Counted from the stretch's first letter, positions 48,718 through 59,342 are shown. The stretch is DNA of 64,000 nucleotides from Acinetobacter ihumii (GCF_900625095.1 NZ_LR130760.1:346301-410300), one strand, 5' to 3'. Program-made: numbers and translations. Notes: generated by a model not told the origin, from the sequence alone.

Positions 48718-50856
48718 TTACTCGTCGTCACCTTTTTTACCGCCTGACTGGAATTTAGCGATGATGCCTTCTGCCACGTTACGTGGAGTTTCAGCATATT
48801 TAGCAAATTCCATTGAGTATGTTGCACGACCTTGAGACATAGAACGCATTTGAGTCGCGTAACCAAACATCTCAGCCAATGGAACTTCTGCTTTAATTGC
48901 TTTTGTTCCACCAGGAAGATCGTCCATACCCTGAACCATACCACGACGACGGTTTAAGTCACCCATGATATCGCCCATGTAGTCTTCTGGAGTTTCTACT
49001 TCAACTTTCATGATTGGCTCAAGAAGAACAGGGTCTGCTTTCATGAAACCATCACGGAAGGCATAAGAACCTGCCATTTTGAACGATAATTCGTCAGAGT
49101 CGACATCATGGTAAGAACCGTCGAACAATGTCGCTTTGATACCCACAACAGGGTAACCAGCCAAGACACCATTCTTCATACGTTCTTGAATACCTTTATC
49201 AACTGCACCAAAGAATTCTTTAGGTACTACACCACCTACAACTTCTTCAGCGAATTCGTATTCTTTACCAGATTCATCAACATCAAGCGGTTCAAGACGG
49301 ACATAGACGTGACCGAATTTACCTTTACCACCTGTTTGGCGTACGAACTTACCTTCTTGTTCAATCGACTTTTTGATCGTTTCACGGTAAGCAACCATTG
49401 GTTTACCAATGTTCGCTTCAACACCGAATTCACGCTTCATACGGTCAACAATAATGTCAAGGTGAAGCTCACCCATACCCGCAATAATCGTTTGACCAGA
49501 TTCTTCATCTGTACGAACACGGAACGATGGATCTTCTTTCGCCAAACGACCTAAAGCAATTGACATTTTTTCTTGGTCAGCTTTAGTTTTTGGTTCAACA
49601 GCCAATGAAATTACTGGCTCTGGGAATTCCATACGCTCAAGGGTAATGATGTTTTTCTCATCACACAATGTATCGCCAGTAGTTACGTCTTTAAGACCTA
49701 CACACGCTGCGATATCACCTGCACGGATTTCATCAAGATCTTGACGTTCGTTCGCATGCATTTGCACGATACGACCAATACGTTCACGCTTAGACTTCAC
49801 AGGGTTATATACTGGGTCACCTTGTTTAAGAACACCAGAATAGACACGTACGAAAGTCAAGTTACCTACGAATTTGTCGTTCATGATTTTGAACGCAAGC
49901 GCAGAGAACGGTGCTTCGTCAGATGCTTCACGAGATGCTTTAGTTTCAGCTTTGTCGTCAAGAATACCTTCGATTGCTTTTACTTCTGTCGGAGACGGAA
50001 GGAATTCAATCACAGCATCCAACATACGTTGAACACCTTTGTTCTTGAACGCAGAACCACAAAGCATCACTTGAATTTCAGATGCCAATGTACGCGCACG
50101 AAGACCAGCGATGATGTCTTCTTTAGAAAGATCACCCTCTTCTAGGTATTTGTCCATCAAGTCTTCAGAAGCTTCAGCAGCTGCTTCAACCATGTTGGTA
50201 CGCCATTCGTTTGCAGTATCAACAAGATCAGCAGGGATTTCGCCGTATTCAAACTTCATACCTTGAGAAGCTTCATCCCAGATGATTGCTTTCATTTCGA
50301 TCAGGTCAACAACACCTTGGAACGTATCTTCTGCACCAATTGGCACAACGATAGGCACAGGATTACCGCCCAAACGGGTTTTTACTTGTTCAACTGCACG
50401 GAAGAAGTTGGCACCAGTACGGTCCATCTTGTTCACAAATGCCAAACGAGGCACTTTATATTTGTTCGCTTGACGCCATACAGTCTCAGACTGAGGTTGT
50501 ACACCACCAACTGCACAGTAAACCATGCACGCACCATCAAGAACACGCATAGAACGTTCAACTTCGATGGTGAAGTCTACGTGTCCCGGGGTATCAATCA
50601 CGTTGATACGATGTTGCTCAAATTGGTTACCCATGCCAGACCAGAAACAAGTGGTTGCAGCAGAAGTAATGGTAATACCACGCTCTTGCTCTTGTTCCAT
50701 CCAGTCCATTGTTGCTGCACCGTCGTGTACTTCACCAATTTTGTGAGATACACCTGTGTAGAACAAAATACGTTCAGTTGTTGTAGTTTTACCTGCATCA
50801 ATGTGAGCAGAAATACCGATGTTACGGTAACGAGTAATCGGGGTTTGACGAGCCAT
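48718..50856 (-). CDS. fusA: Elongation factor G
   Basis: A 712-residue EF-G with [13 protein letters not shown] near residue 17, DTPGHVDFT near residue 88, NKMDRTGA near residue 141, and domains II to V in order. It translocates tRNA and mRNA on the ribosome. It lies about 180 bases after rpsG and 92 bases before tuf. Confidence 0.97.
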   Translation of the reverse strand: MARQTPITRYRNIGISAHIDAGKTTTTERILFYTGVSHKIGEVHDGAATMDWMEQEQERGITITSAATTCFWSGMGNQFEQHRINVIDTPGHVDFTIEVERSMRVLDGACMVYCAVGGVQPQSETVWRQANKYKVPRLAFVNKMDRTGANFFRAVEQVKTRLGGNPVPIVVPIGAEDTFQGVVDLIEMKAIIWDEASQGMKFEYGEIPADLVDTANEWRTNMVEAAAEASEDLMDKYLEEGDLSKEDIIAGLRARTLASEIQVMLCGSAFKNKGVQRMLDAVIEFLPSPTEVKAIEGILDDKAETKASREASDEAPFSALAFKIMNDKFVGNLTFVRVYSGVLKQGDPVYNPVKSKRERIGRIVQMHANERQDLDEIRAGDIAACVGLKDVTTGDTLCDEKNIITLERMEFPEPVISLAVEPKTKADQEKMSIALGRLAKEDPSFRVRTDEESGQTIIAGMGELHLDIIVDRMKREFGVEANIGKPMVAYRETIKKSIEQEGKFVRQTGGKGKFGHVYVRLEPLDVDESGKEYEFAEEVVGGVVPKEFFGAVDKGIQERMKNGVLAGYPVVGIKATLFDGSYHDVDSDELSFKMAGSYAFRDGFMKADPVLLEPIMKVEVETPEDYMGDIMGDLNRRRGMVQGMDDLPGGTKAIKAEVPLAEMFGYATQMRSMSQGRATYSMEFAKYAETPRNVAEGIIAKFQSGGKKGDDE

Positions 50857-51038
50857 GATGACTTACATTCCTAAATATGATGTTTAAAACAGGACGCACC
50901 AATATGAAATTGATGCGCGCGAATACTCACGGTGGGGCAACTTAAATACCCGCAAATCCCCCGCTAGGGTAAAGTGCGATGTTAAATCGAGATGCAGTAC
51001 GCATGAATATTCTCCTGATAAGGGACTGTTTTATCCGC

Positions 51039-51509
51039 TTAGAAACGGTAATGAGAGAAGGCTTTGTTCGCTTCAGCCATACGGTGCACGTCTTCACGTT
51101 TTTTAATTGCAGCACCTTTGCCTTCAGCTGCATCAAGCAACTCGCCAGCAAGACGTAAAGCCATAGTTTTTTCAGAACGCTTTGCAGCAGCATCTACTAA
51201 CCAACGCATTGCTAGGGCAGTACGACGGGATGGGCGTACTTCCATAGGTACTTGATAAGTAGCACCACCAACACGGCGTGCTTTTACTTCGACCATAGGA
51301 CGAACTTTTTCAAGCGTAGCTTCAAAAAATTCAACTGGATCTACTTTGTTTTTTTCTTGAACACGTTCTAAAGCACCGTAAACGATACCTTCTGCGACAG
51401 ATTTTTTACCATCTTGCATAACGTGGTTCATGAATTTAGCGATTGTTTGGCTGCTAAATTTTGGATCTGGAAGGATCTCACGAGCAGCGACTACGCGACG
51501 TCTTGGCAT
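51039..51509 (-). CDS. rpsG: Ribosomal protein S7
   Basis: A 156-residue S7 starting [17 protein letters not shown], with the typical basic N-terminus and the [13 protein letters not shown] segment near residues 80-92. S7 nucleates the 30S head. In enteric bacteria it represses the str operon by binding the rpsL-rpsG spacer; here that spacer is about 160 bases and contains a 9-bp inverted repeat (51528-51568). Confidence 0.97.
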   Translation of the reverse strand: MPRRRVVAAREILPDPKFSSQTIAKFMNHVMQDGKKSVAEGIVYGALERVQEKNKVDPVEFFEATLEKVRPMVEVKARRVGGATYQVPMEVRPSRRTALAMRWLVDAAAKRSEKTMALRLAGELLDAAEGKGAAIKKREDVHRMAEANKAFSHYRF

Positions 51510-51527
51510 TTTAAACTACCTATAAAT

Positions 51528-51568
51528 ATGACACTTCAGGGTGATCCAGCAGATTGTGCAAGTGTCAT
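51528..51568 (-). promoter_or_regulatory. Inverted repeat in the rpsL-rpsG spacer
   Basis: ATGACACTT (51528-51536) and AAGTGTCAT (51560-51568) are a perfect 9-bp inverted repeat with a 23-base loop, ending 18 bases before the rpsG start codon. The position matches that of the S7 autoregulatory site in other bacteria. No sequence match to that site is claimed. Confidence 0.4.
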
Positions 51569-51669
51569 GCACGCTACGCTGGCCTTACTATACGTCGCTT
51601 GAATTTCAAATCTTTTAAGAATTCAAACAAGCGAAACGCTAAAGGATTGCAGCTTTGAACGGCTAAGAA

Positions 51670-52044
51670 TTATTTCTTAGGACGTTTCGCACCGTATTTA
51701 GAACGAGACTGGTTACGATCTTTCACACCAGCACAGTCTAAAGAACCACGAACGGTATGGTAACGTACACCTGGTAAGTCTTTAACACGACCACCACGGA
51801 TAAGAACAACACTGTGCTCTTGTAGGTTATGACCTTCACCACCGATGTAGCTAGATACTTCAAAACCAGAAGTCAAGCGAACACGGCAAACCTTACGCAT
51901 TGCTGAGTTAGGTTTTTTAGGGGTAGTGGTATAAACACGTGTACATACACCACGACGTTGTGGACAAGCCTTCAACGCAGGAACTTTGGATTTTTCAACC
52001 AAAGTTGTGCGACCCTTACGGATCAACTGATTTGTTGTTGCCAT
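51670..52044 (-). CDS. rpsL: Ribosomal protein S12
   Basis: A 124-residue S12, first gene of the str operon. TTPKKPNSA near residue 40 and [12 protein letters not shown] near residue 85 are the two conserved loops of the decoding centre; the Lys at residue 43 and 88 positions tied to streptomycin resistance appear wild-type. The RBS GGGAG precedes the ATG. Confidence 0.97.
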
Positions 52045-52062
52045 ATGGCAATTCTCCCGTTA

Positions 52063-52099
52063 ATAAAAAACCTCAAAAAGAAAACACCTCTTTTTGAGG
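52063..52099 (-). terminator. Terminator-like hairpin in the rpsL leader
   Basis: On the minus strand CCTCAAAAAGA, a seven-base loop, TCTTTTTGAGG, then six T. It begins at the expected transcription start of the rpsL promoter and ends about 20 bases before the rpsL start codon. It could end the upstream EcsC transcript, act as a leader attenuator, or protect the 5' end. Confidence 0.75.
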
Positions 52100-52106
52100 G
52101 CATACA

Positions 52107-52135
52107 ATTGTAAGCCAAGATATAAAAATGGTCAA
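52107..52135 (-). promoter_or_regulatory. rpsL (str operon) promoter
   Basis: On the minus strand TTGACC (52135-52130), exactly 17 bases, then TACAAT (52112-52107), a near-consensus sigma-70 promoter. The -35 lies inside one arm of a 14-bp inverted repeat (52126-52139 / 52153-52166). Confidence 0.8.
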
Positions 52136-52166
52136 CATTGGCAGTAGGTGCAAATGTTGACCATTT
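52126..52166. repeat. 14-bp inverted repeat upstream of the str promoter
   Basis: AAATGGTCAACATT and AATGTTGACCATTT, perfect over 14 bases, spaced by 13. Read on the minus strand the hairpin is followed by five T, so it can act as the terminator of the EcsC-family gene while its second arm carries the -35 of rpsL. Confidence 0.7.
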
Positions 52167-52242
52167 CTTGCATTGCTATGCTTTTTATTCAACAGCACGC
52201 TAGCAGATTTTGTTTAAATTTTGATGACAACACTCGTTCAGT

Positions 52243-53652
52243 TTATTCAGCTTTAGGCTTGGTGGTACGTTTACGCTTTGGTTTTTCAGGTGCAACTTCG
52301 GCTTCTTCAGATTGCAAGGCGGGTGCTGGCTCTGATTTTTCAGTCAATGCAGGTTGCTGTTCGGTTTGTTCATGCGGCTCAACGTATTGTTCAGCCAGTG
52401 AATGAATGCCCTGCTCTACTTTTTCTGTCGAATCCTGTTGCGTTTTTGCAGTGCGTGGTTTTCTTGGCTTTACGGTCACTTTGGCAATGCCATCAGAACT
52501 CACTGGAACGTTGATTTCCTGCTTTAAACTTTGGGTAGGTTCAGTTAGATCAGAACTTTCTGATGTCTTTTCTGCTGCCTTTGAAGCTGCAAGTAAAGTT
52601 TTCGGTTGCCCAATTTGTTTTTCCAAAGCCAGATAGGCATTTAAAGGAGATAACTGTTCATCTGGATGCTCAAGCAGATAGTGACGTGCTCCACCAAAAA
52701 TCGCTTGCGCTTTTTGACCGGCATCTTCAACCAAACGCCAGCTATAAATCGCACTGACTGTTGCACCAGCAATCGGGGTCAATTTACCAATCAAGGACAC
52801 TTTAGAGAAATGATTTAACCATGGGTATTTAAATTGCCCCTGCTCATCCAACAGCCATTGTTTTAGGACATCTGCATCATTAGAAGAACCTAATAACTGC
52901 TGGAACTGCGACAAATTATGTGTTTCAAGCATGTTTTTTAAGGTTTTTATCCCCAAAAGCAAAGTCTGCTTTTCAGCAACTAAACTTAAATCCACTTCTT
53001 TAAAGATAAACTCGACAAGATCTTGTTCTTGTTGCTGGTTTAATTCAAACCCGTGTGACCGCCCTGTCTGGTAAATTGTACGTAATGCCAAGGCAATCGA
53101 AAAAGGGACATCAACCGCAGCCCCGAATACCCCTGTCGCACCACTTAAAGCACCCTGCGCGATGGCAAATAATTTATTTTGTTCAATCAGTGCCTGACTA
53201 ATACGCTGCGAACGGTCTGGATTGGCTTTCAGTTCTTCTAAGCTTCTTGCACCCGCTTCATCGAGTACTTTTTCAACCGAACTCAGTTGTTCTGTAAAGT
53301 CATTCAGACGTGTAAATAAATAATCAGAAATTTTTTCGTTAATATCTGGAGTTAAAAAACTGGCAACGCTATAAACACGATTATAGTTACGACCTAAAAG
53401 CTGCTGTGATACTTTAGGTAAATGTTGACGCATCATTTGTTGTGGGCTATCAAATTTTTCAACTTCCAAAGGATTTTTTACTCGCGCACTGCCCTCAATC
53501 GTTTGTGTTGCATCCACGACGGTATTTATTTTGGCCACTGTACCAGGTGCAACGTGACCCAGAGCATTCAAACCACTCGAACTGAGCTTTTTAGCCACTC
53601 CAAAGGCAGTCGATAGCAAACTTTGCGATTGATTATTATTAGAATTTGTCAT
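52243..53652 (-). CDS. EcsC family protein
   Basis: A 469-residue protein. The EcsC domain spans about residues 80-345, with a glycine/alanine-rich hydrophobic stretch GALSGATGVFGAAVDVPFSI near residues 168-187. The C-terminal 110 residues are low-complexity, rich in Glu, Pro and Lys, ending in a basic KRKRTTKPKAE-like tail. No signal peptide is visible. EcsC of Bacillus is linked to the EcsAB transporter, but that operon is absent and the function is unknown. Confidence 0.8.
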   Translation of the reverse strand: MTNSNNNQSQSLLSTAFGVAKKLSSSGLNALGHVAPGTVAKINTVVDATQTIEGSARVKNPLEVEKFDSPQQMMRQHLPKVSQQLLGRNYNRVYSVASFLTPDINEKISDYLFTRLNDFTEQLSSVEKVLDEAGARSLEELKANPDRSQRISQALIEQNKLFAIAQGALSGATGVFGAAVDVPFSIALALRTIYQTGRSHGFELNQQQEQDLVEFIFKEVDLSLVAEKQTLLLGIKTLKNMLETHNLSQFQQLLGSSNDADVLKQWLLDEQGQFKYPWLNHFSKVSLIGKLTPIAGATVSAIYSWRLVEDAGQKAQAIFGGARHYLLEHPDEQLSPLNAYLALEKQIGQPKTLLAASKAAEKTSESSDLTEPTQSLKQEINVPVSSDGIAKVTVKPRKPRTAKTQQDSTEKVEQGIHSLAEQYVEPHEQTEQQPALTEKSEPAPALQSEEAEVAPEKPKRKRTTKPKAE

Positions 53653-53951
53653 TCATTACCTCTATGTTTTGATTATTGCGTTTAGTTATAAATACTAGGT
53701 GTAGTGTGGACTTATCTCAACTTTAATCTGTTTCATTTGGTAAAGCATTGTCTTAAAACACCGTCATTTCATGCCACTTGTGTCTTTATGAAATGCGCAT
53801 AAGATTTGCCATAAGAATTGAAAATGCTTTCTGGTATGATGATGCTAATGTCAAACAATGAGTGATACGACTTCTTGGCTTTAAACTCTCCTATTATCAA
53901 AATGTCAAATTTCGGTCAACTCAAAACCATTACCATATAAGGGATCTGTAG
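53653..53951. promoter_or_regulatory. Divergent region between the EcsC-family gene and fabB
   Basis: This 299-base stretch holds an extended -10, TGGTATGAT (53832-53840), about 110 bases before fabB, without a good -35. No operator for FabR-like regulation was recognised, and nothing else stands out. Confidence 0.4.
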
Positions 53952-55181
53952 ATGAAACGTGTTGTAATCACTGGCATGGGAATCAATTCATGCATCGGTA
54001 ACTCTCTAGAAGAAGTCACTCATTCACTGCAAAATGGAATCTCTGGAACACGTTTTAATCCAGCCTATGCTGAACTTAATTTTAAAAGCCATGTCAGTGC
54101 AGCAGCAGAACAAAATTTTGACCATATTGATCGTAAAATTAAACGTTTCATGGGCGTATGTGCCATGTACGCTTACAATGCAGCAGTTGATGCCGTACAA
54201 CATGCTGGCTTACAAGTTGAAGACTTGGCGGGTAATCCTCGTTATGGGATTGCAGGCGGTAGCGGCGGCAACTCAACGCATTCTGTAGTTGAAATGGTCG
54301 AATTACTCGAAGAAAAAGGTGCACGTAAAATTGGCCCGTTCTTTGTACCACGTAATATGAGTAATACCATTACGGCAAACGTGGGTGTGGCATTCAAATT
54401 ACAAGGTGTTGCACACTCAATTACCAGCGCATGTGCAACGTCTGCTGATGCAATTGGTTATGCATTTAACCTGATTCAATTGGGCAAGCAGGATTTAATG
54501 CTTGCCGGTGGCGGCGAAGAAGATCACTGGTCACAAAGTTTATTGTTTGATGCCATGGGTGCCTTGTGTTCAAAATACAACGACACCCCTGGAACCGCTT
54601 CACGTCCTTATTCTGCTGACCGCGATGGTTTTGTAATTGCGGGCGGTGGCGGTTTCGTGGTGCTTGAATCACTTGAACATGCTCAAGCACGTGGTGCAAA
54701 CATCCTTGCTGAAGTTGTGGCTTACGCTGCAAACTCGGACGGTGCAGATATGGTTGCGCCAAGTGGTGAAGGTGCAACACGTTGTATCTTGATGGCACTA
54801 GATGAAGCCAAACAACATGGTGTAGATAAAATCGACTATGTCAACACACATGGTACTTCAACACCAGCAGGTGACGTGACTGAGCTTAAAGCCATGGAAC
54901 GCGCATTTGGTGAAGGTCAAGTCCCAGCGATCAGCTCAACCAAGTCGATGACAGGTCACAGCTTGGGTGCCGCTGGCGTACAAGAAGCGATTTACTCTGT
55001 TCTGATGATGCAAAATGACTTTATTGCGCCTAACATTAATGTGACTGAATTGGATGAAGGTGCTAAAGGTTTTGATATCGTACTTGAAAAACGTGATGCA
55101 AAATTGAATACTGTCATGAGTAACAGTTTTGGTTTTGGCGGTGTAAATGCCTGCCTTATTTTCAAAAAGTGGGATGCCTAA
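53952..55181 (+). CDS. fabB: Beta-ketoacyl-ACP synthase I
   Basis: A 409-residue KAS enzyme. The catalytic Cys sits in TSACATSAD near residue 160, with His in NTHGTSTPAGD near 298 and MTGHSLGAAG near 334, the Cys-His-His triad of FabB/FabF. The overall order and length match FabB, which elongates unsaturated acyl chains. No fabA is adjacent, unlike in pseudomonads. hemJ follows after 20 bases in the same direction. Confidence 0.9.
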   Translation: MKRVVITGMGINSCIGNSLEEVTHSLQNGISGTRFNPAYAELNFKSHVSAAAEQNFDHIDRKIKRFMGVCAMYAYNAAVDAVQHAGLQVEDLAGNPRYGIAGGSGGNSTHSVVEMVELLEEKGARKIGPFFVPRNMSNTITANVGVAFKLQGVAHSITSACATSADAIGYAFNLIQLGKQDLMLAGGGEEDHWSQSLLFDAMGALCSKYNDTPGTASRPYSADRDGFVIAGGGGFVVLESLEHAQARGANILAEVVAYAANSDGADMVAPSGEGATRCILMALDEAKQHGVDKIDYVNTHGTSTPAGDVTELKAMERAFGEGQVPAISSTKSMTGHSLGAAGVQEAIYSVLMMQNDFIAPNINVTELDEGAKGFDIVLEKRDAKLNTVMSNSFGFGGVNACLIFKKWDA

Positions 55182-55201
55182 TATCCCACTGGGGATAATC
55201 A

Positions 55202-55654
55202 ATGGATGCACCTTCTGATGCTTTCCTCTGGGTAAAAGCATTACATATTATTGCAGTCGTGTGTTGGTTCGCGGCATTGTTCTATTTGCCACGACTTTAT
55301 GTCTATCACGCCATGAGCGAAGATGCGATCAGTCATCAACGCTTTGAAGTGATGGAGCGAAAGTTGTATCGCGGAATTATGTGGCCATCTATGATCGCCA
55401 CATTAATTACTGCCCACTTTTTAGTGGATTGGGGCGATGCGACACAGCACTACCATCAGGCACTGTGGTTTTATCTTAAAGTTGCTTTGGTCGCCCTATT
55501 GGTGATTTACCATTTTGTGTGTGGTTATTACCGCAAAAAACTGATTGGCAATGCTCATTATAAATCACACAAATTCTGGCGTTTTTTTAATGAAATGCCA
55601 ACCTTGATTTTATTTGCTGTGGTGATCTTGGTGGTGGTTAAACCACAGTTTTAA
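55202..55654 (+). CDS. hemJ: Protoporphyrinogen IX oxidase HemJ
   Basis: A 150-residue protein with four hydrophobic helices. The family marks KALHIIAVVCWFAALFYLPRL near residues 13-33 (with the conserved His) and FFNEMPTLILFAVVILVVVKP near the C-terminus are complete. HemJ oxidises protoporphyrinogen IX in haem synthesis and was identified in part through Acinetobacter. Co-transcription with fabB is likely, with a terminator after it. Confidence 0.93.
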   Translation: MDAPSDAFLWVKALHIIAVVCWFAALFYLPRLYVYHAMSEDAISHQRFEVMERKLYRGIMWPSMIATLITAHFLVDWGDATQHYHQALWFYLKVALVALLVIYHFVCGYYRKKLIGNAHYKSHKFWRFFNEMPTLILFAVVILVVVKPQF

Positions 55655-55673
55655 CACAGATATTCACCCTCTA

Positions 55674-55702
55674 AAGCCTCAGTCAATCTGAGGCTTTTTT
55701 GT
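55674..55702 (+). terminator. hemJ terminator
   Basis: AAGCCTCAG, TCAAT, CTGAGGCTT followed by TTTT. The stop codon of the convergent acyltransferase gene lies inside the stem. Confidence 0.88.
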
Positions 55703-56800
55703 GATCCATTTCTGCCGAATGATATGATTTAACGGCGCAGAATAATATTTTTCAATGAGCCAACTCAGGACAAATGTCCCGAAGAAAAAGATTACCAACA
55801 ACATCATTTTCTGATCAGCAAAAGTCGTTTTAGGAAAATAGATAACTTTAATTAACCCCAAAACAATGAGATGAAATAAATACATTTCATAACTGCGTCG
55901 CCCTACCCAGATCATCATTTTTGAAAGAATAGAAAGATGATGCGCTTGCGATTGTTGAACAAAACAAAATATCAGCCCTGCACTAAATAATGCAAAGAGA
56001 CTGATACTCCATGTACTCACCTCTTTAATTGGCGCATAGACATACAAACAGATCATCAACAATATCAAAACAGGTACGATCCATTTGGTGTGAGCCAGTT
56101 GTATCGAAAATTTCTGAGCGAATAAAGCCGTCAAACAACCGAGCGCAATCCCATCAAAACTAGAAAAATAATGATAAAGATATGCCCCACTTTCTCCACC
56201 AAAATGTAGCGAACGAAAATACGGCGCATACGCAATAATTAATAGCAGAAATACCACAAAGGCTTTTCCTCTCGCCAGTGCAAAGCATAGCAATGGAAAT
56301 GCCAGATAAAACACTTCTTCGACTGAAAGTGACCAAAGTACACCCAAGGCATAATTCACCCAGCCATATTCAATAATCAGGATATTCATCCAGAAGCTAA
56401 AAGCAGCAAAAATGGTGAGTCCATAAGACACTTCAATGCCATTCGGAGCTTGATTCAAAAAGGGTTGTAGCCCAAAGCAACCCAATATCGTGACCATTGC
56501 AACCAAAAGTATCAAACAAGGCATAATTCTTGCGACACGGCGAATATAGAAATCTTTAAGCTGAATCTGAGCAAGGCTACCATGCCTTCGCAAAGTATGC
56601 TGGGTAATTAAAAAGCCTGAAATCACAAAAAACATCGTTACACCATAATTGCCATTTCGAGCAATGAGTGTGCTTAAAGGCTCCCCAAAAACAGAAACAC
56701 CTAACCATGTATCGTGCAATTTATAAGGAATATTAAAATGATGCAGCAGCACCAGAACAATGGAAACACCTCTTAGGATGTCAATTTTATCATTTCGCAT
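55679..56800 (-). CDS. Acyltransferase 3 family (OafA/YrhL-like) membrane protein
   Basis: A 373-residue protein with about ten hydrophobic helices. LRGVSIVLVLLHHFN at the N-terminus (with the conserved Arg-Gly and catalytic His), the FFVISGFLIT segment near residue 56 and FYIRRVARI near residue 85 are family signatures. It O-acylates a surface carbohydrate such as lipooligosaccharide or capsule; no glycan cluster is nearby to identify the target. Its stop overlaps the hemJ terminator. Confidence 0.9.
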   Translation of the reverse strand: MRNDKIDILRGVSIVLVLLHHFNIPYKLHDTWLGVSVFGEPLSTLIARNGNYGVTMFFVISGFLITQHTLRRHGSLAQIQLKDFYIRRVARIMPCLILLVAMVTILGCFGLQPFLNQAPNGIEVSYGLTIFAAFSFWMNILIIEYGWVNYALGVLWSLSVEEVFYLAFPLLCFALARGKAFVVFLLLIIAYAPYFRSLHFGGESGAYLYHYFSSFDGIALGCLTALFAQKFSIQLAHTKWIVPVLILLMICLYVYAPIKEVSTWSISLFALFSAGLIFCFVQQSQAHHLSILSKMMIWVGRRSYEMYLFHLIVLGLIKVIYFPKTTFADQKMMLLVIFFFGTFVLSWLIEKYYSAPLNHIIRQKWITKKPQID

Positions 56801-56871
56801 AAGTTTTAAATTTGTTCAGCCAAACGAGTTATCCATTTGGTCTAGCTAAAGATATATTAAGAGATTTGGTT

Positions 56872-57201
56872 TTATTGCGCTGAATAGATCACAAAGCCAA
56901 GTGCTTGTGCCTGAGCCAATTGTTTTTGGTCAATATTAAAAATTGCAATTTTTCCATCTGGCGCACCGCAGACTTGAGGTCGCATCATGCCATCATGCCC
57001 CACAGATTCAGTATAAATATGGATGTGTTGAACTTCTAACTGTTGCTTGAGTTCCGAGATATTCAAAGCTTGCTGTTCACATTGTTTGCCTTGTAGTGAT
57101 TTAGCCACCTGTATTTGCTTAGAAGAATCAGCATGTGGAAATGTATGGCAAGCCACCAAACCTGATATTAGCACAGCACTTAGGGTTAATTGTTTTAGCA
57201 T
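56872..57201 (-). CDS. Small putative lipoprotein
   Basis: A 109-residue precursor with a signal peptide and lipobox LVAC (Cys18). The mature part has two further Cys (QGKQCEQ and QVCGAPDG) that could form a disulfide. It resembles small Acinetobacter-specific lipoproteins of unknown function. Adjacent genes give no functional hint. Confidence 0.75.
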   Translation of the reverse strand: MLKQLTLSAVLISGLVACHTFPHADSSKQIQVAKSLQGKQCEQQALNISELKQQLEVQHIHIYTESVGHDGMMRPQVCGAPDGKIAIFNIDQKQLAQAQALGFVIYSAQ

Positions 57202-57294
57202 CCCAGCTCCATCATAGTCATGACTTATTATTGTATCTCATCATAAAAGAGTGTCTGGTATCATGCTGTTCAGGTTTGGTATCAATTGATGGAT

Positions 57295-57954
57295 CTATTT
57301 TTTCATCAATATATCCAGCAGTTGACTAAAACGTTTAATTTTATATTTGGGTGCCGCCAAGTCTAATTCTTGTTCAGAGCCATAACCATACTCGACCGCG
57401 ACGGTTTCAATGCCATGACGACGTGCACCTAAAATATCATGTTCACGATCCCCGACCATTAAGCACTCAGCAGGGTTTAATTGCTCTTGTTCCAAAATAT
57501 AAGCAATCAAATCGCCTTTATTGGTACGCTCACCTGTGAGTTCACTTCCATAGGGATGAGTAAAGTATTTGAGTAAATCGAAATGTTCCAAGATACGTAT
57601 CGCATACACATGCGGTTTTGCAGTGGCCAAATACAGCTGATAACCTTGATTTTTAAGTGTATTCAAAGTATCTACCACATCGGGATACAATTCATTTTCA
57701 AATAAACCTGTGACTGAAAAACGTTCACGATATCCTAACAATGCCTGTTCTGCCAGATCATGATTTGCATCAACATTCATCATTTTAGCGAGTGAGGCTT
57801 TTAAAGGCGGCCCAATGATCCAGTCAATATTGTCATGATCCGCAATTGGAAAACCCACTTTGTTTAAACCATAACGCGCTGAGGTGGTGATTCCCACTTT
57901 GGGATCAGTTAGAGTTCCATCCAGATCAATTAGAATATTTTTTACTACGCTCAC
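57295..57954 (-). CDS. HAD-IA family phosphatase (phosphoglycolate phosphatase-like)
   Basis: A 219-residue HAD hydrolase. Motif I is IDLDGTL (Asp about residue 9), motif II ATAKP near residue 112, motif III Lys near residue 145 and motif IV GDREHD near residue 165. A helical cap between motifs I and II resembles Gph/PgmB. The substrate is not determined. Confidence 0.88.
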   Translation of the reverse strand: MSVVKNILIDLDGTLTDPKVGITTSARYGLNKVGFPIADHDNIDWIIGPPLKASLAKMMNVDANHDLAEQALLGYRERFSVTGLFENELYPDVVDTLNTLKNQGYQLYLATAKPHVYAIRILEHFDLLKYFTHPYGSELTGERTNKGDLIAYILEQEQLNPAECLMVGDREHDILGARRHGIETVAVEYGYGSEQELDLAAPKYKIKRFSQLLDILMKK

Positions 57955-58043
57955 AAATTACACTCAAATCACATATGGGTTAAAATGAATCAAAGTACTC
58001 CCTGAAATAGGGTCGAGTCTTTGCTCAAACTTGCCTATACTAA

Positions 58044-58841
<798 letters not shown>

Positions 58842-58881
58842 GTTTAGATCACCCAAGCAAGAAAATAGTAAATTTCTTGCC

Positions 58882-59238
58882 TTAGGGTAACTGCCCCACC
58901 ATCTGATGCGACCAAAGTGAAAGTGCATCTAATACAGGTTTAAAAGAGTTGCCAAAATCTGTTAATGCATAAACCACTTTAATCGGTGGTCTGTCACCAT
59001 AAACCGTTCTGGAAATAAAGCCATCTTTTTCCAACTGTTTAAGCTGAATACTCAAAGTCATTTCAGTAATCGTCGGCATTAATTGTTTTAGTTCACTAAA
59101 ACGTTTTTCTTCGTCTTGCAAATAATAAAGAATCACGCCTTTCCATCGACCACCAATCAAATCCATAGCCATACTAATCGGACATGGATAGTTTTTTCCA
59201 TTAAAAGTGACTTCACAATTATTCGTTGGTTCAAACAT
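58882..59238 (-). CDS. HxlR family transcriptional regulator
   Basis: A 118-residue winged-helix protein with the HxlR pattern: CPISMAMDLIGGRWKGVILYYL near residues 19-40 (Cys19 is a conserved redox-sensitive position in some members), RFSELKQLMP near 51 and MLTLSIQLKQLE-like recognition region near 62-75. It is divergent from a flavodoxin-fold oxidoreductase, the common layout for HxlR regulation of quinone- or electrophile-response genes. Confidence 0.9.
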   Translation of the reverse strand: MFEPTNNCEVTFNGKNYPCPISMAMDLIGGRWKGVILYYLQDEEKRFSELKQLMPTITEMTLSIQLKQLEKDGFISRTVYGDRPPIKVVYALTDFGNSFKPVLDALSLWSHQMVGQLP

Positions 59239-59288
59239 AAATGTCTCAGCTATCTATTCTGATAGTTATTGTACTCCTCCAACATACC

Positions 59289-59305
59289 ACTAAAATAATT
59301 TTAGT
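59289..59305. promoter_or_regulatory. Candidate HxlR operator
   Basis: ACTAAAATAATTTTAGT, a perfect 17-bp odd palindrome, lies 50 bases before the HxlR gene start and 37 before the oxidoreductase start. It is the strongest symmetric element in the 104-base divergent region. Confidence 0.55.
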
Positions 59306-59342
59306 CACTATCATTTTTATAGCTTAAATTAAGGTAACCTAT

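Noticed and set aside
50891..50920. A hairpin in the fusA-rpsG spacer as a regulatory site
   Set aside because: CGCACCAAT / ATTGATGCG pairs with a mismatch and there is no T run or known counterpart; it is weak compared with the other structures in the operon.
58855..58881. A terminator after thiD
   Set aside because: GCAAGAAA / TTTCTTGC pairs, but no T run follows on either strand.
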